From: Coniella vitis | Taxonomy: Eukaryota > Ascomycota > Sordariomycetes > Diaporthales > Schizoparmaceae | Direction: 5' to 3' | Assembly (NCBI GenBank): GCA_011317545.1 | Contig: WUJK01000009.1 | Span: 1,674,001 to 1,738,000 of the forward strand | DNA length: 64,000 nt | Shown here: positions 45,071-56,642 of the stretch, one piece after another | Numbering within the stretch: position 1 is the first letter of the stretch | How the letters are laid out: every line of letters begins with the position of its first letter | Translations under genes and position numbers: made by a program | Notes under the pieces: generated by a model | The model's input: only the letters and a program-made list of their open reading frames with translations | Databases searched by the model: none | Told to the model about the DNA's origin: nothing

Positions 45071-46541
45071 ATGTCTGGACCAATGCCGCCCCCGGGCGGA
45101 ATGCCGCGACCAGGTCAAGGCATTCCCATTCTCCTGCCTCCTGGCATGCGCATCCCGCCGGGCCAGCAACCCACCCCCGAGCAGATCGAGCAGATCAAGA
45201 AGTTCCAGATCGAAGCAAAGAGGAACTTTGAGGCTCAGGTTGCCGAGCAAGCTGCCAAAGAAGGCGTTCCTGTCGAAGTGGTGATGCGACGTGCCCAACA
45301 GCAAATGCAACAGCGCATGCAGATGCAGATGCAACAGAGGATGATGGCTCAACAACAAGCGGCGCAACAGGCTGCCCAGCAGGGTGGACAGCCAGGAGGG
45401 CAACCCGGACAGCCAGGCCAACAACAGCAGCAGCAGCAGCAACAACAACAACAGCAACAAGGCCAGGGACAACCTCAAGGGCAGCAGCAGCAACCCCAAG
45501 GTCCACGGCCTCAAGGCGGCCCTCAACCGGGTGTGGCTCAGCCCATCACTCCTGGACCCCCCAATCCTGTGGCGGTTGCCATGGCCAACTTCCTGCGAGG
45601 CCAGGACTTGAAGCTTCGTACATGTATCTTGAATGGCGAGCGCAAGGATATGTTCAGAGGTATGTCAACGCGTCTTATATTCATGCCCTTTTTGCATAAC
45701 CCGGGCGCTGACCATTTGCAACAGTCAAAAGAGCCCTCCGCGCGTTGCAGACCCCTGCCTACGAGAAAGCCCGCAAGAAGAACCCTGCTCTACCCCAGAT
45801 CACCGACCGAGCATCGCTCGAGAATGCCTTCAAGTTGCTGCCTATGTCCATGTTGGCACTCCGAGTCGAAAAGATCGATCCCAGCACCCTTCCCAATCCA
45901 CCAAAGAAGCGTGTGAAAGGTCTCTGGAACGTAAAGATTGTGGGTCAGCAAGATGCCCTTGACGACATGTACTATGCTTGGTTGTACGAAGGCAGCCAGG
46001 TCATGCGCAAGGTCTATGCCATTTTGGCTCTCGTCGCGATCTTCACTGTGGTCCTCTACCCACTGTGGCCCCTGAAGATGCGTCAAGGTGTTTACTATTT
46101 GAGTTGGGGCTTCTTGTGGCTCCTCGCCGCCTTCTTTGCCATGGCCATCTTCCGCGTTATTCTCTTTTGCATCACCTACTTTATCTTGTCCCCCGGTCTA
46201 TGGTTGTTCCCCAACCTCTGGGAGGATGTCTCATTCGTTGATTCCTTCAAGCCTGTGTGGGCCTGGCACGAAGTAAGTACCCTCTCATCTTGTTCAATAT
46301 CGACTGGCCCGCTAGAGACTGACAACTTCTACAGACTGAAAAGAAGAAGAAGAAGAAGAAGTCTTCTGGTGGAGGCGGTATTGCCAACGCTCAGTCGACC
46401 TTCGCTGCTACTACCGGCCAACCGATGCCTGCGAGCGCGACTACCACGGCCACCGAGACTCAAATAGCGACAGGCTCTGAACCTCGGCAGAGAGGTGCGT
46501 ACGAGGCTCCTAAAGTGGAGGAGCTGGCGGACGATGAATAG
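45071..46541 (+). CDS. SEC62: ER translocation protein SEC62
   Basis: Subunit of the Sec62/Sec63 post-translational translocon in the ER membrane. Exons 45071-45659, 45725-46272 and 46335-46541 give 447 residues. The N terminus is Pro/Gly-rich, then Gln-rich (about 80-150), with a poly-Gln run coded by CAG/CAA. The conserved cytosolic domain follows: AVAMANFLRGQDLKLR, RKDMFRVKRALRAL, YEKARKKNPALP and LWNVKIVGQQDALDDMYYAW. Two membrane segments come next: VYAILALVAIFTVVLYPLW, then a longer one from YYLSWGFLWLLAAFFAMAIF. SPGLWLFPNLWEDVSFVDSF follows them. The C-terminal tail starts with a Lys run and ends in acidic EELADDE. The ATG at 45071 gives MSGPMPPPGG and is preferred to upstream in-frame codons that are not ATG. 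The Gln-rich N terminus is larger than in yeast. Confidence 0.95.
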
Positions 46542-46795
46542 GCGGTTGCCTTGTTTCGCTCATCATTCTTGCGTGGACGGTTGCTTGCTATGGTTTGTTT
46601 TGTGGCTGCAGGTCAGGGAAGATGGTTCTCGTTATTGCATTCAAGGCATCCCTCGATAGCGTTGATGAGATAAGGACTTTATGATGCTTCTATTACGTGG
46701 ACCCCCCAACACCAGCTTTGTTTAGTATAGCCAACATAACTTTGTTCACCGCCCAGCGCGCCATGGCTTTTGGCCAAATCTTGGCACGCAGACGT

Positions 46796-48298
46796 TCAGG
46801 CTTCGGATCCGTTGCCTCGTGAGTAATAATGAATAGCACCGGGTGAAGAAGCGCAGTTGCCCAAACTTCCACCTGTTGCGTTAGCAGCAACAGGAACCCC
46901 GTTTCTGTCCTGTGGCCTGCCAAAAACATGGTGATCTAGCCAAGATGTAAGTTAATTGATCTTCAACCCTCGAAACAGAAGCCCAGTCCCAATCGCAACA
47001 TTGGGGAAGGGGGGGGGGGGAAACAATGACTCACAATACCAAACTTCGTTCAACACCGTATACCCAGCGTCCCCTGAACCAGCGCCCGCCGCAGTGGAGT
47101 TATACCGCTCACCCACACAAGCCAAGTACGGCACAGCGCCAAACGCCTCCGTCAGTGCTCGCTGGATGTCACCGAACGTATAGGTTGTGGTGTTGCTCGG
47201 CACAATGCCCTTGGCAGCGAGCCACTGGTACGTCGGCACAGTGCGGTACCAAGCAATAGCCGTCTGGAAGAAATCGACCACATCCTCGTGCTCAATGTAC
47301 TGCGGGCCGTAGCAGGGAACGTCAAAGGTTGAGTAGCAGGTGGCGTGTTTGGAAAACTCGTGGCCCCAAAAGTCGGGGCTTGCCTGGCCTTGGGCGACCC
47401 AGTATCTTTGATTGTGTGTGAGTGAATCGAAGCAACCATGTAGATGGATCTCTTTGTTGGTGGATTCTACGGTGCATTGCTTTTTGGGATGTGAAGAGGA
47501 AACAGAGCAACCACGTACTTGTGCATGTAAGCCAACAGATCGTATCTCCCGAATGGCTCGAGAAAAGTGCCTATGTTAGGCCCCGTGTACGGTTCTACGG
47601 GCGTCCCGGAGGCGGTGCCGGTGGTGGTGTTTGGCGAAGGGTCCGGATCGTACTGACGGCTAGCGAGAGAGCATGGGTTGTAAGTACTCTCAGAACCGAC
47701 CATCAAGAACGACAGCTTGAGAAGTCTGGCTACTCACCTCAAATCACAATACTGCGTATAGGATCCTGTATTTGATCGAGTCAGCAAGTCTTGGGCACTT
47801 CCTATGTGCTTGGAAACAATGAGCGTTTGTGGGACACAACACACCATTACAGAAATCAGGCCACAAGCCATGCAGTGTCCACGAGTTGCGCGGGAGAACC
47901 TGGCCCTGGGCTTCAAGCCCCGTGTAGGTATCCCAGTATTGAGTTGAGAGCTGAATCCCTCGCAAGCAAACATTGTTTAGCCTTTCTGTTGCATTGAGAA
48001 GGAAGATATACGACATTGACGCACAACTAAACCTCCAAATGTCTCGGTACAGCACGAGTCTGTGAGCTGGGGCTGTGCCTGTGCTGAGCAGGAGAGGATG
48101 GGATCGTCTGCATCGGAACAATGAAAATGAGTCTCTTGTTCGCACATAACAGAATAAGACACGTCGAGCAAACTTACGCAGCTGGCACGTATGGTTCGAT
48201 GTGCTCTCATTGTAGAGGCTGGCAGTGGCTTGCTCAGCGAGCGAGAGCAAACCTGCTGCCACAACAGCAACAGGCATACGATAACGATGTGGAGGCAT
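46796..48298 (-). CDS. Secreted ribonuclease T2
   Basis: Endoribonuclease of the RNase T2 family, secreted or vacuolar. Seven exons on the minus strand (48298-48178, 48107-48025, 47950-47845, 47765-47738, 47659-47519, 47405-47035, 46935-46796) give 329 residues, each junction in phase with GT-AG ends. Exon 4 is only 28 nt and supplies GSYTQYCDL. Residues 1-27 look like a signal peptide (hydrophobic VAVVAAGLLSLA, then ATAS). The two catalytic segments are intact: SWTLHGLWPD (His95) and FWGHEFSKHATC (His175, Glu176, Lys179, His180). Paired cysteines (SCS, DSCC, FCN, YCDL, CYG) fit the family disulfides. The C-terminal exon ends LNEVWYYHHVFGRPQD... and is typical. It converges on SEC62 with 254 bp between stops. 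Confidence 0.93.
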
Positions 48299-49804
48299 TT
48301 TGGCCAGCCGTTGTCCACAGAGACAATTGATCGTATAACACCCGTCTCAGCAAACGCAGATAGAATGGATGACACTGACTTTGGCCACGCTTGAGTATTG
48401 GATTTCCGCAGCCCTCAACGCACAAACTCGCTTGATCGAGTCCATCCTTCTAGCATATTTATCTACGAAAACATACCTGGTCAATCTCCCCACATTTTTT
48501 TGCCCCCCTCGTCTATTTTCCGCTCTTCCTTGATCGGATCACAGAAGAGGAAGCTCAAAGGGGGCCAGCTCGGTGTGCGGAGGTAGGCATGCATCTCTTG
48601 CTGGTCCCACATGTCGGCAACACGAATTCCTACAGGTCAGTCGCTCTCAAGCCGCAGTCGAGGTTGCCTCTTGGCGGTCGGTGAGCGGTAGCAGATGGCG
48701 ATGCGCTGTCCATATACTATAGGCAATGTTGGTAAGCAAGACATTGGCCTTTCTACAAGCGCAAAAAGAAGCAGAAAAGGATCATCCAACGAATTGATAC
48801 TTGATCCTAGAATTGCCACAAAAAGAATTACTCCCGATACAAGGTTATAGGGACAAAAATATAAGCAAAAAGGAACAAAAACATGCAACACCGGGTATTC
48901 GCTAATGGTCACCCACTTAACTACTAATCCGGCCCTTAGTGGCTTATTTAGGGGAGAGCGGACGGGATCCCAAGCTTTCCACTAGGTATGGTCGCATGTA
49001 TTGGAGCTTGTTGAAGATAACGTTATATTGTCACATAAAACACTGCTGGGCACTGGCTTCAAGCTGCACAAAAGCGGTGGACGAAAAACAAAATACAACA
49101 CGGCTGATAGGACAACAGACTATGACAATGGTGCTAACAAGGCTTGCGGAACCCAAGAACCGACAGACACTTTGCTGTCACAAGCTGTGGCGAGACGGGA
49201 CACCTAAGCCTGGGGTATTTGACCAGACATCCAGGTATAGTAAGAGGCTGCTTAATACAAATTTTATATACTATGTATGGCTGACGCAAGGGACAAATAA
49301 AAGCACGCGCTGCTGGATCATTCTTAGCACTAAGTATCAAGTGCTGGGACAGTATCGCATATCCTCCTGCAGTTATTGGCATGTTACATAGTACAGGTCC
49401 ATTTCCATGTTCAGATGAACACTAGAAGTGACCTCCCACAGGCGGCACCTACCATAGTACTTTACGCTCGCCAGGCCCCATGCTGGACTTAACAGTACAG
49501 GTGTAACCCCTGCACCCAGACCCCGCTGCCTACTTATGTACACACATCGGTCAAGTGACGTGCCTGCATTATGCTCCACTAAACAGGCGCTGGCTGTGGA
49601 GCGAGCGAGGGGTTGAGCTCATGCTATTCCAAGAGCTCTCAACAAGTTGAAGAGGGGCCCTTTTTCCAGTACTGACCTACTTGCCCATAAACCAACAACA
49701 CAACACTCTCACCAACCACACCGACCATACCCAAGGCTCACTTACTTTCCGCCTTTACTCTTTGTTTCTCTGAGCCGTCATAAATCCCCACCTCCATATT
49801 CAAA
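48299..49804. other. Divergent gap between RNase T2 and the acyl-CoA-binding protein
   Basis: Besides the 5S rRNA gene at 48881-48999 this holds two TACATAGTA-family motifs (49269-49277 and 49385-49394) and the two 5' flanks. No protein gene is visible; a 150-codon frame at 48939-49391 overlaps the 5S gene and is rejected. Confidence 0.7.
48881..48999 (-). rRNA. 5S ribosomal RNA gene, copy 1
   Basis: A 119-nt transcript read on the minus strand begins ACATGCGACCATACCTAG and ends GGTGTTGCATGT. The terminal stem pairs fully (ACATGCGAC with GTTGCATGT, one G-U). The internal polymerase III promoter block AGTAGTTAAGTGGGTGACC and the AAGCCAC element are present, as is GGGATCCCGTCCGCTC. Five T (including the last base) at the 3' end serve as terminator. 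It differs from the copy at 61469-61587 at three positions. Two of these are a compensating pair in the terminal stem. Single dispersed 5S genes are normal in filamentous ascomycetes. Confidence 0.92.
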
Positions 49805-50431
49805 ATGTCTCAAGCAGCTTTCGACCAGGCCGTCATCGACTCCAAGAAGTTGACCTCCAAGCCCGGCCAGGACGACCTGTTGGCTCTCTACGGTACGAGC
49901 CGATCCATCCTCGTCACGGGCAGTCCAGTGCTTTCTTCGCTGGTTCACAACAGCATCTAACATCATGGTCTTTGTTGTTTCAATGCACAGGGCTCTTCAA
50001 GGTCGCAAACGGCGAGGACATCTCTAAGGCTCCCTCTCCAGGCACCTTTGACTTCAAGGTACACTTACGACACTCCGCATTCGTCGCCCTGCCCTGCCCT
50101 GCCCTCCCCCCCCTTTTTCCTCGACCTCAGAGCCGAGGCAATGGGCTGTCGTCACATGCTCTACCACCCTGCATACATAGGATACCATTATTATCTGCAT
50201 TAAGGCCATGACGCTGACTCGCCTTCACCTCGTTGCAACAATAAACAGGGCAAGTACAAGAAGGAAGCCTGGCTTAAGAACCTCAAGGAGCTCAACGGCA
50301 ATGACGACCCCGTCCCCACCGCTGAGGCACAGGAGGCTGCCAAGAAGAAGTACGTCGAGTTGATTGAACGGCTCAAGAACGAGCTGGGCTACGACGCCAA
50401 CAAGAAGCCCGAGGAGGTTGGTGGAAACTAA
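49805..50431 (+). CDS. acb1: Acyl-CoA-binding protein
   Basis: Small cytosolic carrier of long-chain acyl-CoA esters. Exons 49805-49892, 49991-50058 and 50249-50431 give 112 residues. The conserved helices are visible: MSQAAFDQAVIDSKKL, a shortened LALYGLFKVANGEDIS (family YKQAT-type position) and the PSPGTFDFKGKYKKEAWLKN core with the Lys/Trp acyl-CoA contacts. A helix with AEAQEAAKKKYVELIERLK follows. The second intron (190 nt) is the longest intron in the gene. The protein is slightly longer than the 86-92 residues of yeast and animal ACBP because of its C-terminal tail. In fungi ACBP also leaves the cell by unconventional secretion; there is no signal peptide here, consistent with that. 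It converges with TDP1, stops 287 bp apart. Confidence 0.94.
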
Positions 50432-50718
50432 AGCGAGTGAGTGGGCGTCCACTACGACGTGTGCTACACATGTACACAAACCTACGCGGTGCAGAAGATT
50501 CGATATGCGCAACGTTTGCTACGAAAGCGACGCATCAACAGGAATTGAACTTGGCTAGAGTATTACATATACACGAGAAGGTCTAAAGTTGTGTTATACC
50601 AATGACCGAACAAGCAACATGGACTTTGCAAGCCATGATTAGCGTCTGGTTCTTACTTGCGGCATGTTTGTGACACGGCATGCTCAACACAACAGTGAGC
50701 TTGCTGACACCTTTATAA

Positions 50719-52503
50719 TCACGACACCCACCTACGTCCCTTCCAGTCCAGCTCGAAGTAATCCGCTGTCGCCACCCACGGTTTTTCATTTGGCCCATAT
50801 GCTTGTAGGGGGAGGTTGTATGGGATGCGCAAACCGACGACTGCTTCTTCTTCTTTTGCATCATTGGGATCGGGCGTATCCTTGCCAAACGTCCCGACCA
50901 TTTTTGCGTTGTCTGCGAAGAGAGAGGGCCACACCAGGACCCCGATTTCCCACGACGCAATCCACATTTCGCCAGTTGTACCGCTAACATCCCCGCCCCA
51001 GGCTTGTTTGGATACATTGGCTGAGGTGGTAAGGGCCCAATCGATCGACTTTTCGCCGTAGCGAATGTACGTTTTGATGTGAGGTGCTGCCCGTTTACGA
51101 CCAGCTTCACGAATCTCGGCTCCGTCCTCCAGGGCTTCGGTCTTTTATTAACAAAGTGACGTGTATGGTTTGATCAAAACGGAGTGGAAGACTCACCTCG
51201 TCCATGTTCGGCGTCGTGGGCCCAGTGATGAAAAATCGGCTTCAAATATAGTAGCTGCTTCGCCTGCTGAACGGACTGTATCTTGGTGTGAATGGACGCA
51301 CCTGATTCGTAACCATCCAAACTCCGACGGATTTCGTCAGGCGTGGGGAATACGACTTTGAACTGCGGCTCGTCCTGGGCTTTGTTTTTGGATGCTTTGA
51401 GTGACTGGAACAAGCTGCGGCGAAGCCAGGTATCTGTTGGACCCAGAGTTGCGATGCTCGAGATTTGTACTACAATGTCAGACTTTCCATCCTGCACGGG
51501 AACATGTCGCAGGCTTTCTTTGAGTGCTGCCCAACCCCATTTTGTCTCTTCCGTCTCATCATGAACCTGATGGCGGCCTGGCACAGACGCAATCAGAGCA
51601 GCCTTGACCGCAGCAAAATCATAGTTGTTCAGTTGTTTGGTAAGTCCCGGTATGATCCATTCCTTGCTTTCATATGCCTTCAGATAATTCAGCAGGTCTC
51701 TCTTGAAGCGCTCTCCGCTGCCAACGGCGAGGCTTGCGGTCTGATTATCATCGGGTGCTTGTGTTTGTCGATTCAGCGGCAGCAGAGGACTCCGCCATAC
51801 AGCCTGCGTCATGTTTTTCCAGTCCCTTTCAATCATATTTGCAGTATGGATCACAACCTGTGCCGTGTCATCATGGCGGAATAAAATCAGCATCTTAGAG
51901 TGATGCGTGCCCCATTGGTCCGGCATGAAGGCACAGTGAAGCTGAACGTTCTTGTACCTGCGAGCTTGTTCCTGGATTACGAGAAAATGTGTGAGCTCGC
52001 GGTCGTATCATTTATATGTACACTAACCACTATCCCTTGGAACTCACAATAAGCAGCAACCGGCTAGGGTCTTCTTTCTTCCAAAAGCCATGTACAACGT
52101 GCACCCTAATTGCGTCCCTCATATCCTCATCAAGGGCGGCCATCAGAAAGTCGATATCGTGAAGATAGTTGAATTCGTAAACATCAGAAATGAGCGGGTC
52201 GCCCAAGATATCTGATAGAGTCACCGCATCGGTATTGGCAGCCTCGGGGAGATCGCGGATCCAAGTGAGCTGGAAGGGCGACTTGAAGACCTGGCCGGCT
52301 TCCCCATTGGCGACTAACGAAGAAGTCGGTGTCGCGTCATCTAAAACAACAATCGTAGGAGGACTCTGCTGAGAACGAAGCTTCTTCCTCGGAGGACTGA
52401 TGGGGGTTGTCAGCGAACGAGGTAATGCGCCCGCCACTGGATGGGCACCATCACGGGCGCTCTCGTCGGTGCCGATACGGCGTCGTTTGGGCGGCGGCTC
52501 CAT
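50719..52503 (-). CDS. TDP1: Tyrosyl-DNA phosphodiesterase 1
   Basis: Nuclear repair enzyme that hydrolyses the bond between the topoisomerase tyrosine and the DNA 3' end. Exons 52503-52048, 51971-51197 and 51134-50719 give 548 residues. Both HxK(N) catalytic motifs are present: HHSKML (His176, Lys178) and APHIKTYI (His429, Lys431) followed by TTSANVSKQAWG. Other family blocks are FMPDQWGTHHSK, FRHDDTAQVVIHTANMI, MTQAVWRSPLLP and SIATLGPTDTWL. The N terminus has a basic nuclear-signal-like PPPKRRRIG and is disordered to about residue 75. The acceptor at 51135 is chosen because it alone keeps the frame to ALEDGAEIREAG. The frame is open upstream to 52680, so a 59-residue N-terminal extension is possible, but the ATG at 52503 fits better. 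Confidence 0.94.
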
Positions 52504-53533
52504 TGTGTCGGCGATTCTCTCGGTTTGGAGAATGAAGGACGAGTTGTAGCCAGCTGCGCAGCTGGCTTCGTTGTATAAGACAAATGTGGTGCTCTCTTGA
52601 ATCGCAAAGTGCGCCGTGACATCGCCACCTCGCAAGTCGCTTGCTTGCTGTTGATGCACTAGGTACAGTACTTCTTGCATATGCGCTCGAAGTGGCAGTT
52701 GCGAAATGTCGATTGTTAGTGGGGGCCAAGGCTCTTAGTGTGGCTTGCTGGTAGCTGCCAAGTACCTGCTAACCGTCCAAGTCGCAATTGCAACTGCGGA
52801 AGCCACTGGCGGCTATCTCAATTTCAGGGGCCGCATGTAAGGAAAGGGCTGGACCGCGCTTCTGCTGGGGAGGCTGGCCGTAACCCAATAAGCATGGATT
52901 CTGGCCTCTACGTACATCGCAGGGCCCCAGCTGGGGACCAGGACCTGCCTGATAGCACCAAGCGACTGGGCATGACTTTCTTACTGCCCTTTTGCATCTA
53001 CATAGTACTACAAACCACCGTCCACCGCCTGCATTTGTCGCGACTCGCTTTGGCAGCGCCCTCAGCTCTGCCGACCTAGCACTCACCAACGACTGAGCGT
53101 CACAGCGTTCTCTCTTCTCGCTGGTGCTGCGCACACAAGGTGAAGGAAGCCTGCCGGGTACGGTCACCAGTCTCTCACTGTTTGGTCGCCACCGCATCGC
53201 ATCACACCAAGCCATCGCGCGGCCCCTTTGTCCTTCGCTGTCACCTGCGTCGCCGACATCCATCTGCTTTCCGCCAGGCAATTTTCAGGCTTCGAACCCT
53301 GCGCCGCCCCTATACACTTCGAAACCTGCCGCAGATGTCTAGGTAGCACGACAATCAAGTAGGCGACAACTCAAGAACACGCGAGGACGGACCGAGACAC
53401 GTGTGCTACGAGGTCATTGAGCCTCGACCCCCTTTGTGCCATCCTGCCTGCCCGGTGGTCCTATCCATCGTTTGCGGTTGAGGACCGTTTGTGGTGCCTG
53501 CGCTGCCCTATCACTGCAGTGAGCCCGTAAACC
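52504..53533. other. Divergent promoter region between TDP1 and the PDI gene
   Basis: About 1 kb with one TACATAGTAC motif at 52999-53008. No gene is visible. Confidence 0.75.
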
Positions 53534-55949
53534 ATGAAGCTTTCTTCGGTGGTATGGGGCCTGCTCCTCGGGGCCGCGGTCCATGTGGCAGGCCAAGAAG
53601 AAGAGGAGGAGGAAATACCAGCAGACTATTCGCAAGAGTACACCAAGTTTGATGGCAAGACAGTGCCTCCAATGCTGGAACTCACGCCCGACAACTTTGA
53701 GAAAGAGATGCGAGGATCCAAGTACATGCTAGTCAAGCACTACAGGTTTGTCCCCTTCTACCCTTTCCCGTAGATCGGCTCTGAATGCGTTGGAGAGGTC
53801 CTGTTGCTGACCAACACATAAAATCATCACTAGCCCATATTGTCCTCACTGCCAGGACTTTGCACCAAATTTTCGGACCCTGTACGAATTCTACTACACC
53901 GAAGAGACCCCGGACCCAGCTTTATCATTTACAGAATACTACGACTGGCGGTTCGCAATGATTAACTGCATCGCATACTACGACTTGTGTATCAACAACG
54001 GTGTCAGGCACTACCCGACAACCATTCTATTCGAAGACGGCACTGATATTGGCAGCTGGACTGGCGTCAAGTCCATACAATTCCTAACCGAGCAAATAGA
54101 GCCTGTGCTCGAAAAGGCAAAACCTGGCTCCAGGCCAAAGACACCGTTACTTGTGCCCAAGGCGTACGACCAGCAGCGCCCCTCAGCAAACGGCGACTCG
54201 ACGTCATCTACGTCCAAGTCCAGCACGCCAGGAGAGGTAGAGCTTCGGAACGCAGACAAACCTGGTGCCGCTGCCGCTGCCGCTGCTGCTGTTCCCGCTG
54301 TTCCCGCTGTTGCGGCCCAGGCTGTTGAAGAGTTGGCTGCGCTCAGGCCTCAGGATGCAGCAGCCGCACCAGCAGCCAAGGCCGACTCCAAGGCCGGTTC
54401 AACCAAGGCAGATTCACCTAAAGCTGCAGCACCCGCGCCAGCCAAGGTTGAGCCTGCGAAACCGACCAAGACCCCGAATCCCAAAGGCCTCTCGATCTCC
54501 CTAACTGCAGAGAACTTCCAGTCGATGGTAACTCTGACACAGGAGCCGTGGTTCATCAAGTTCTACGCGCCATGGTGCCACCACTGTCAAGCGATGGCCC
54601 CAGCCTGGGTACAATTAGCTAAAGAGATGCAAGGAAAGCTCAACATCGGTGAGGTCAACTGCGAGATTGAAAAGCGCCTGTGCAAGGATGCCCGCCTCCG
54701 TGGGTATCCTACGATTTTGTTCTTCCGAGGTGGAGAGCGCGTCGAGTACGAAGGACTGCGTGGTATCGGTGACTTTATCCACTATGCTGAAAAGGCTGTG
54801 GAGCTGGGCTCCGGAGTTCAAGAAGTTGATGCCGCTTCTCTTGAGGCTCTCGAGGCGAAGGAAGAAGTCATCTTCATTTACTTTTACGATCACGCTACCA
54901 CAACTGAAGATTTCATGGCTCTTGAACGGCTGCCTTTGAGTCTTATTGGGCGGGCCAAGCTGGTCAAGACCAAGGATCCCGCGCTTTACGAGCGGTACAA
55001 GATCACCACCTGGCCGCGACTCCTGGTCTCTCGGGAAGGCAGACCCACCTACTACACGCCCCTCACGCCCTTCGAAATGCGCGATACCCACTTGGTGCTC
55101 AATTGGATGAAGTCAGTTTGGTTGCCAATTGTCCCTGAGCTGACGGCTTCCAACGCTCGCGAGATCATGGACGGCAAGATTGTAGTGCTTGGAATCATCA
55201 ACAGGCAGGACCAGGAGTCCTTCTCCAGCGCCATCAGGGAGATGAAGAGCGCAGCCAGTGAGTGGATGGACAAGCAGATTCAGCTCTTCCAACTTGAGCG
55301 CCAGGAGCTTCGGGACGCCAAGCAGCTACGTATCGAGGAGGCTGAAGACCGGGGCGACCAGAGGGCATTGCGCGCTGCCAAAAGCATTCACGTCAATATG
55401 GACCACGCAGACCGTAAGGAGGTTACCTTTGCCTGGGTTGACGGCGTCTTTTGGCAGCGATGGATCAAGACTACCTATGGTATTGACATTAAGGATGGTG
55501 AGAGGGTTATTATCAATGATGAAGACGTGAGTTGTCCTCTTCCAGCCTCTGAAACGGAGTTTCCCTTTCTCCATGCTTGATAAGACTGATGCTAAATCCC
55601 ATTACTTCATATCTAGAACCGACGCTACTGGGACCAAACAAGCACCGGCAACTACATCATCCCCTCGCGCACGTCTATTCTCGAGACTATCAACAAGGTC
55701 ACCGCCCAGCCGCCCAAGATCAAGCCCAAGTTGACGATTTCGAGCTTTGAAAAGATCTTTTTCGACATACGCGTCACGTTTTCCGAGCACCCATACCTGA
55801 CGCTCGGCTGCGTGGCGGGTCTGCTCTTTGGCTCTCTGTCTTGGTTCCGCGGGCGTCTGTTTGGCAGGAGAAGGGGAAATAGATTGTTCTTGAATGATGA
55901 ATTCAAGGCGCCGCTGCTTGGATCGAACGCCAATGGCAAGACGGACTGA
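53534..55949 (+). CDS. Transmembrane protein disulfide isomerase with two thioredoxin domains
   Basis: ER oxidoreductase. Exons 53534-53745, 53834-55526 and 55617-55949 give 745 residues. A signal peptide (about 1-20, WGLLLGAAVHVAGQ) precedes an acidic EEEEEE stretch. The first thioredoxin domain has active site CPHC (74-77); a conserved cis-Pro lies in HYPTTILF. A 100-residue Ala/Pro/Lys-rich linker (about 180-285) separates it from the second domain, active site CHHC (319-322) in FYAPWCHHCQ with GYPTILFF. A further thioredoxin-like fold without cysteines and a charged helical region follow. One membrane helix lies near the C terminus (TLGCVAGLLFGSLSWF), followed by RGRLFGRRRGNR, so the tail is cytosolic. 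The layout resembles TMX/Eps1-type membrane PDIs more than soluble Pdi1. No HDEL is present. Confidence 0.92.
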
Positions 55950-56642
55950 GAGAGGAAAACAATGAGAGAAGTTGGACCTGCACCACGTATAGTCAAGACT
56001 GGTTTTGGAGCAGCCACACAGAGAAAGAGCAACAATTACTGAAATGCTCAGTGTGGCGGAAGGAACTTTCGATAGATTCGGGTCGGGGTGAAAGGCAAAG
56101 GCTGAAATAAGGATTACACGGCCTTCAATACTTTTATATTTATTACTACGTAGGTTTGAAGCAAGGGATACGACGGGGAGGATCCCTTGCGGAGATGGGA
56201 GCCAAGTTTGGACAAAAGACCACGGTAGAAAAGGGGGCGCTTTCTTGCGAGGCGAATGTGCAAATGTTGAACAAGGCAGGAAACCCGAAGGACGAGAGAG
56301 ACAAGTGCAGACGGAATGAAACGAGACCAGATACTCTATATGTTTTGTGTATTAAGCGTTTTCCTTAGGTTCCCTCAAGTTCTGCTTCACTTTAAATCAA
56401 TCATCTCGACCATACATGCACCCACATCGTGAGCATAAGGGGATGACTTTTAGTGTCTGTCATTGCAGTTGGTGGTCTAGGCACCGACTTGGTTTATTTT
56501 AGTGAATCAACACGTCATTTGGGCACCGTCTTGGTATCACAATTCAAGCCAACATCTCGGCAAGTTTTGGTCGAGATTCACCCGACATAGAGGCATATAC
56601 AAGCCCATGTGTTCTATCTAAAAGGCTCACTGCTCGCTCACT
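55950..56642. other. Convergent gap between the PDI gene and phospholipase D
   Basis: This holds 3' flanking sequence of both genes, with an AT-rich stretch near 56130-56150 that could serve polyadenylation. No gene is visible. Confidence 0.75.

Noticed and set aside
48939..49391. 150-codon frame
   Set aside because: It begins inside the 5S rRNA gene and contains two dispersed intergenic motifs.
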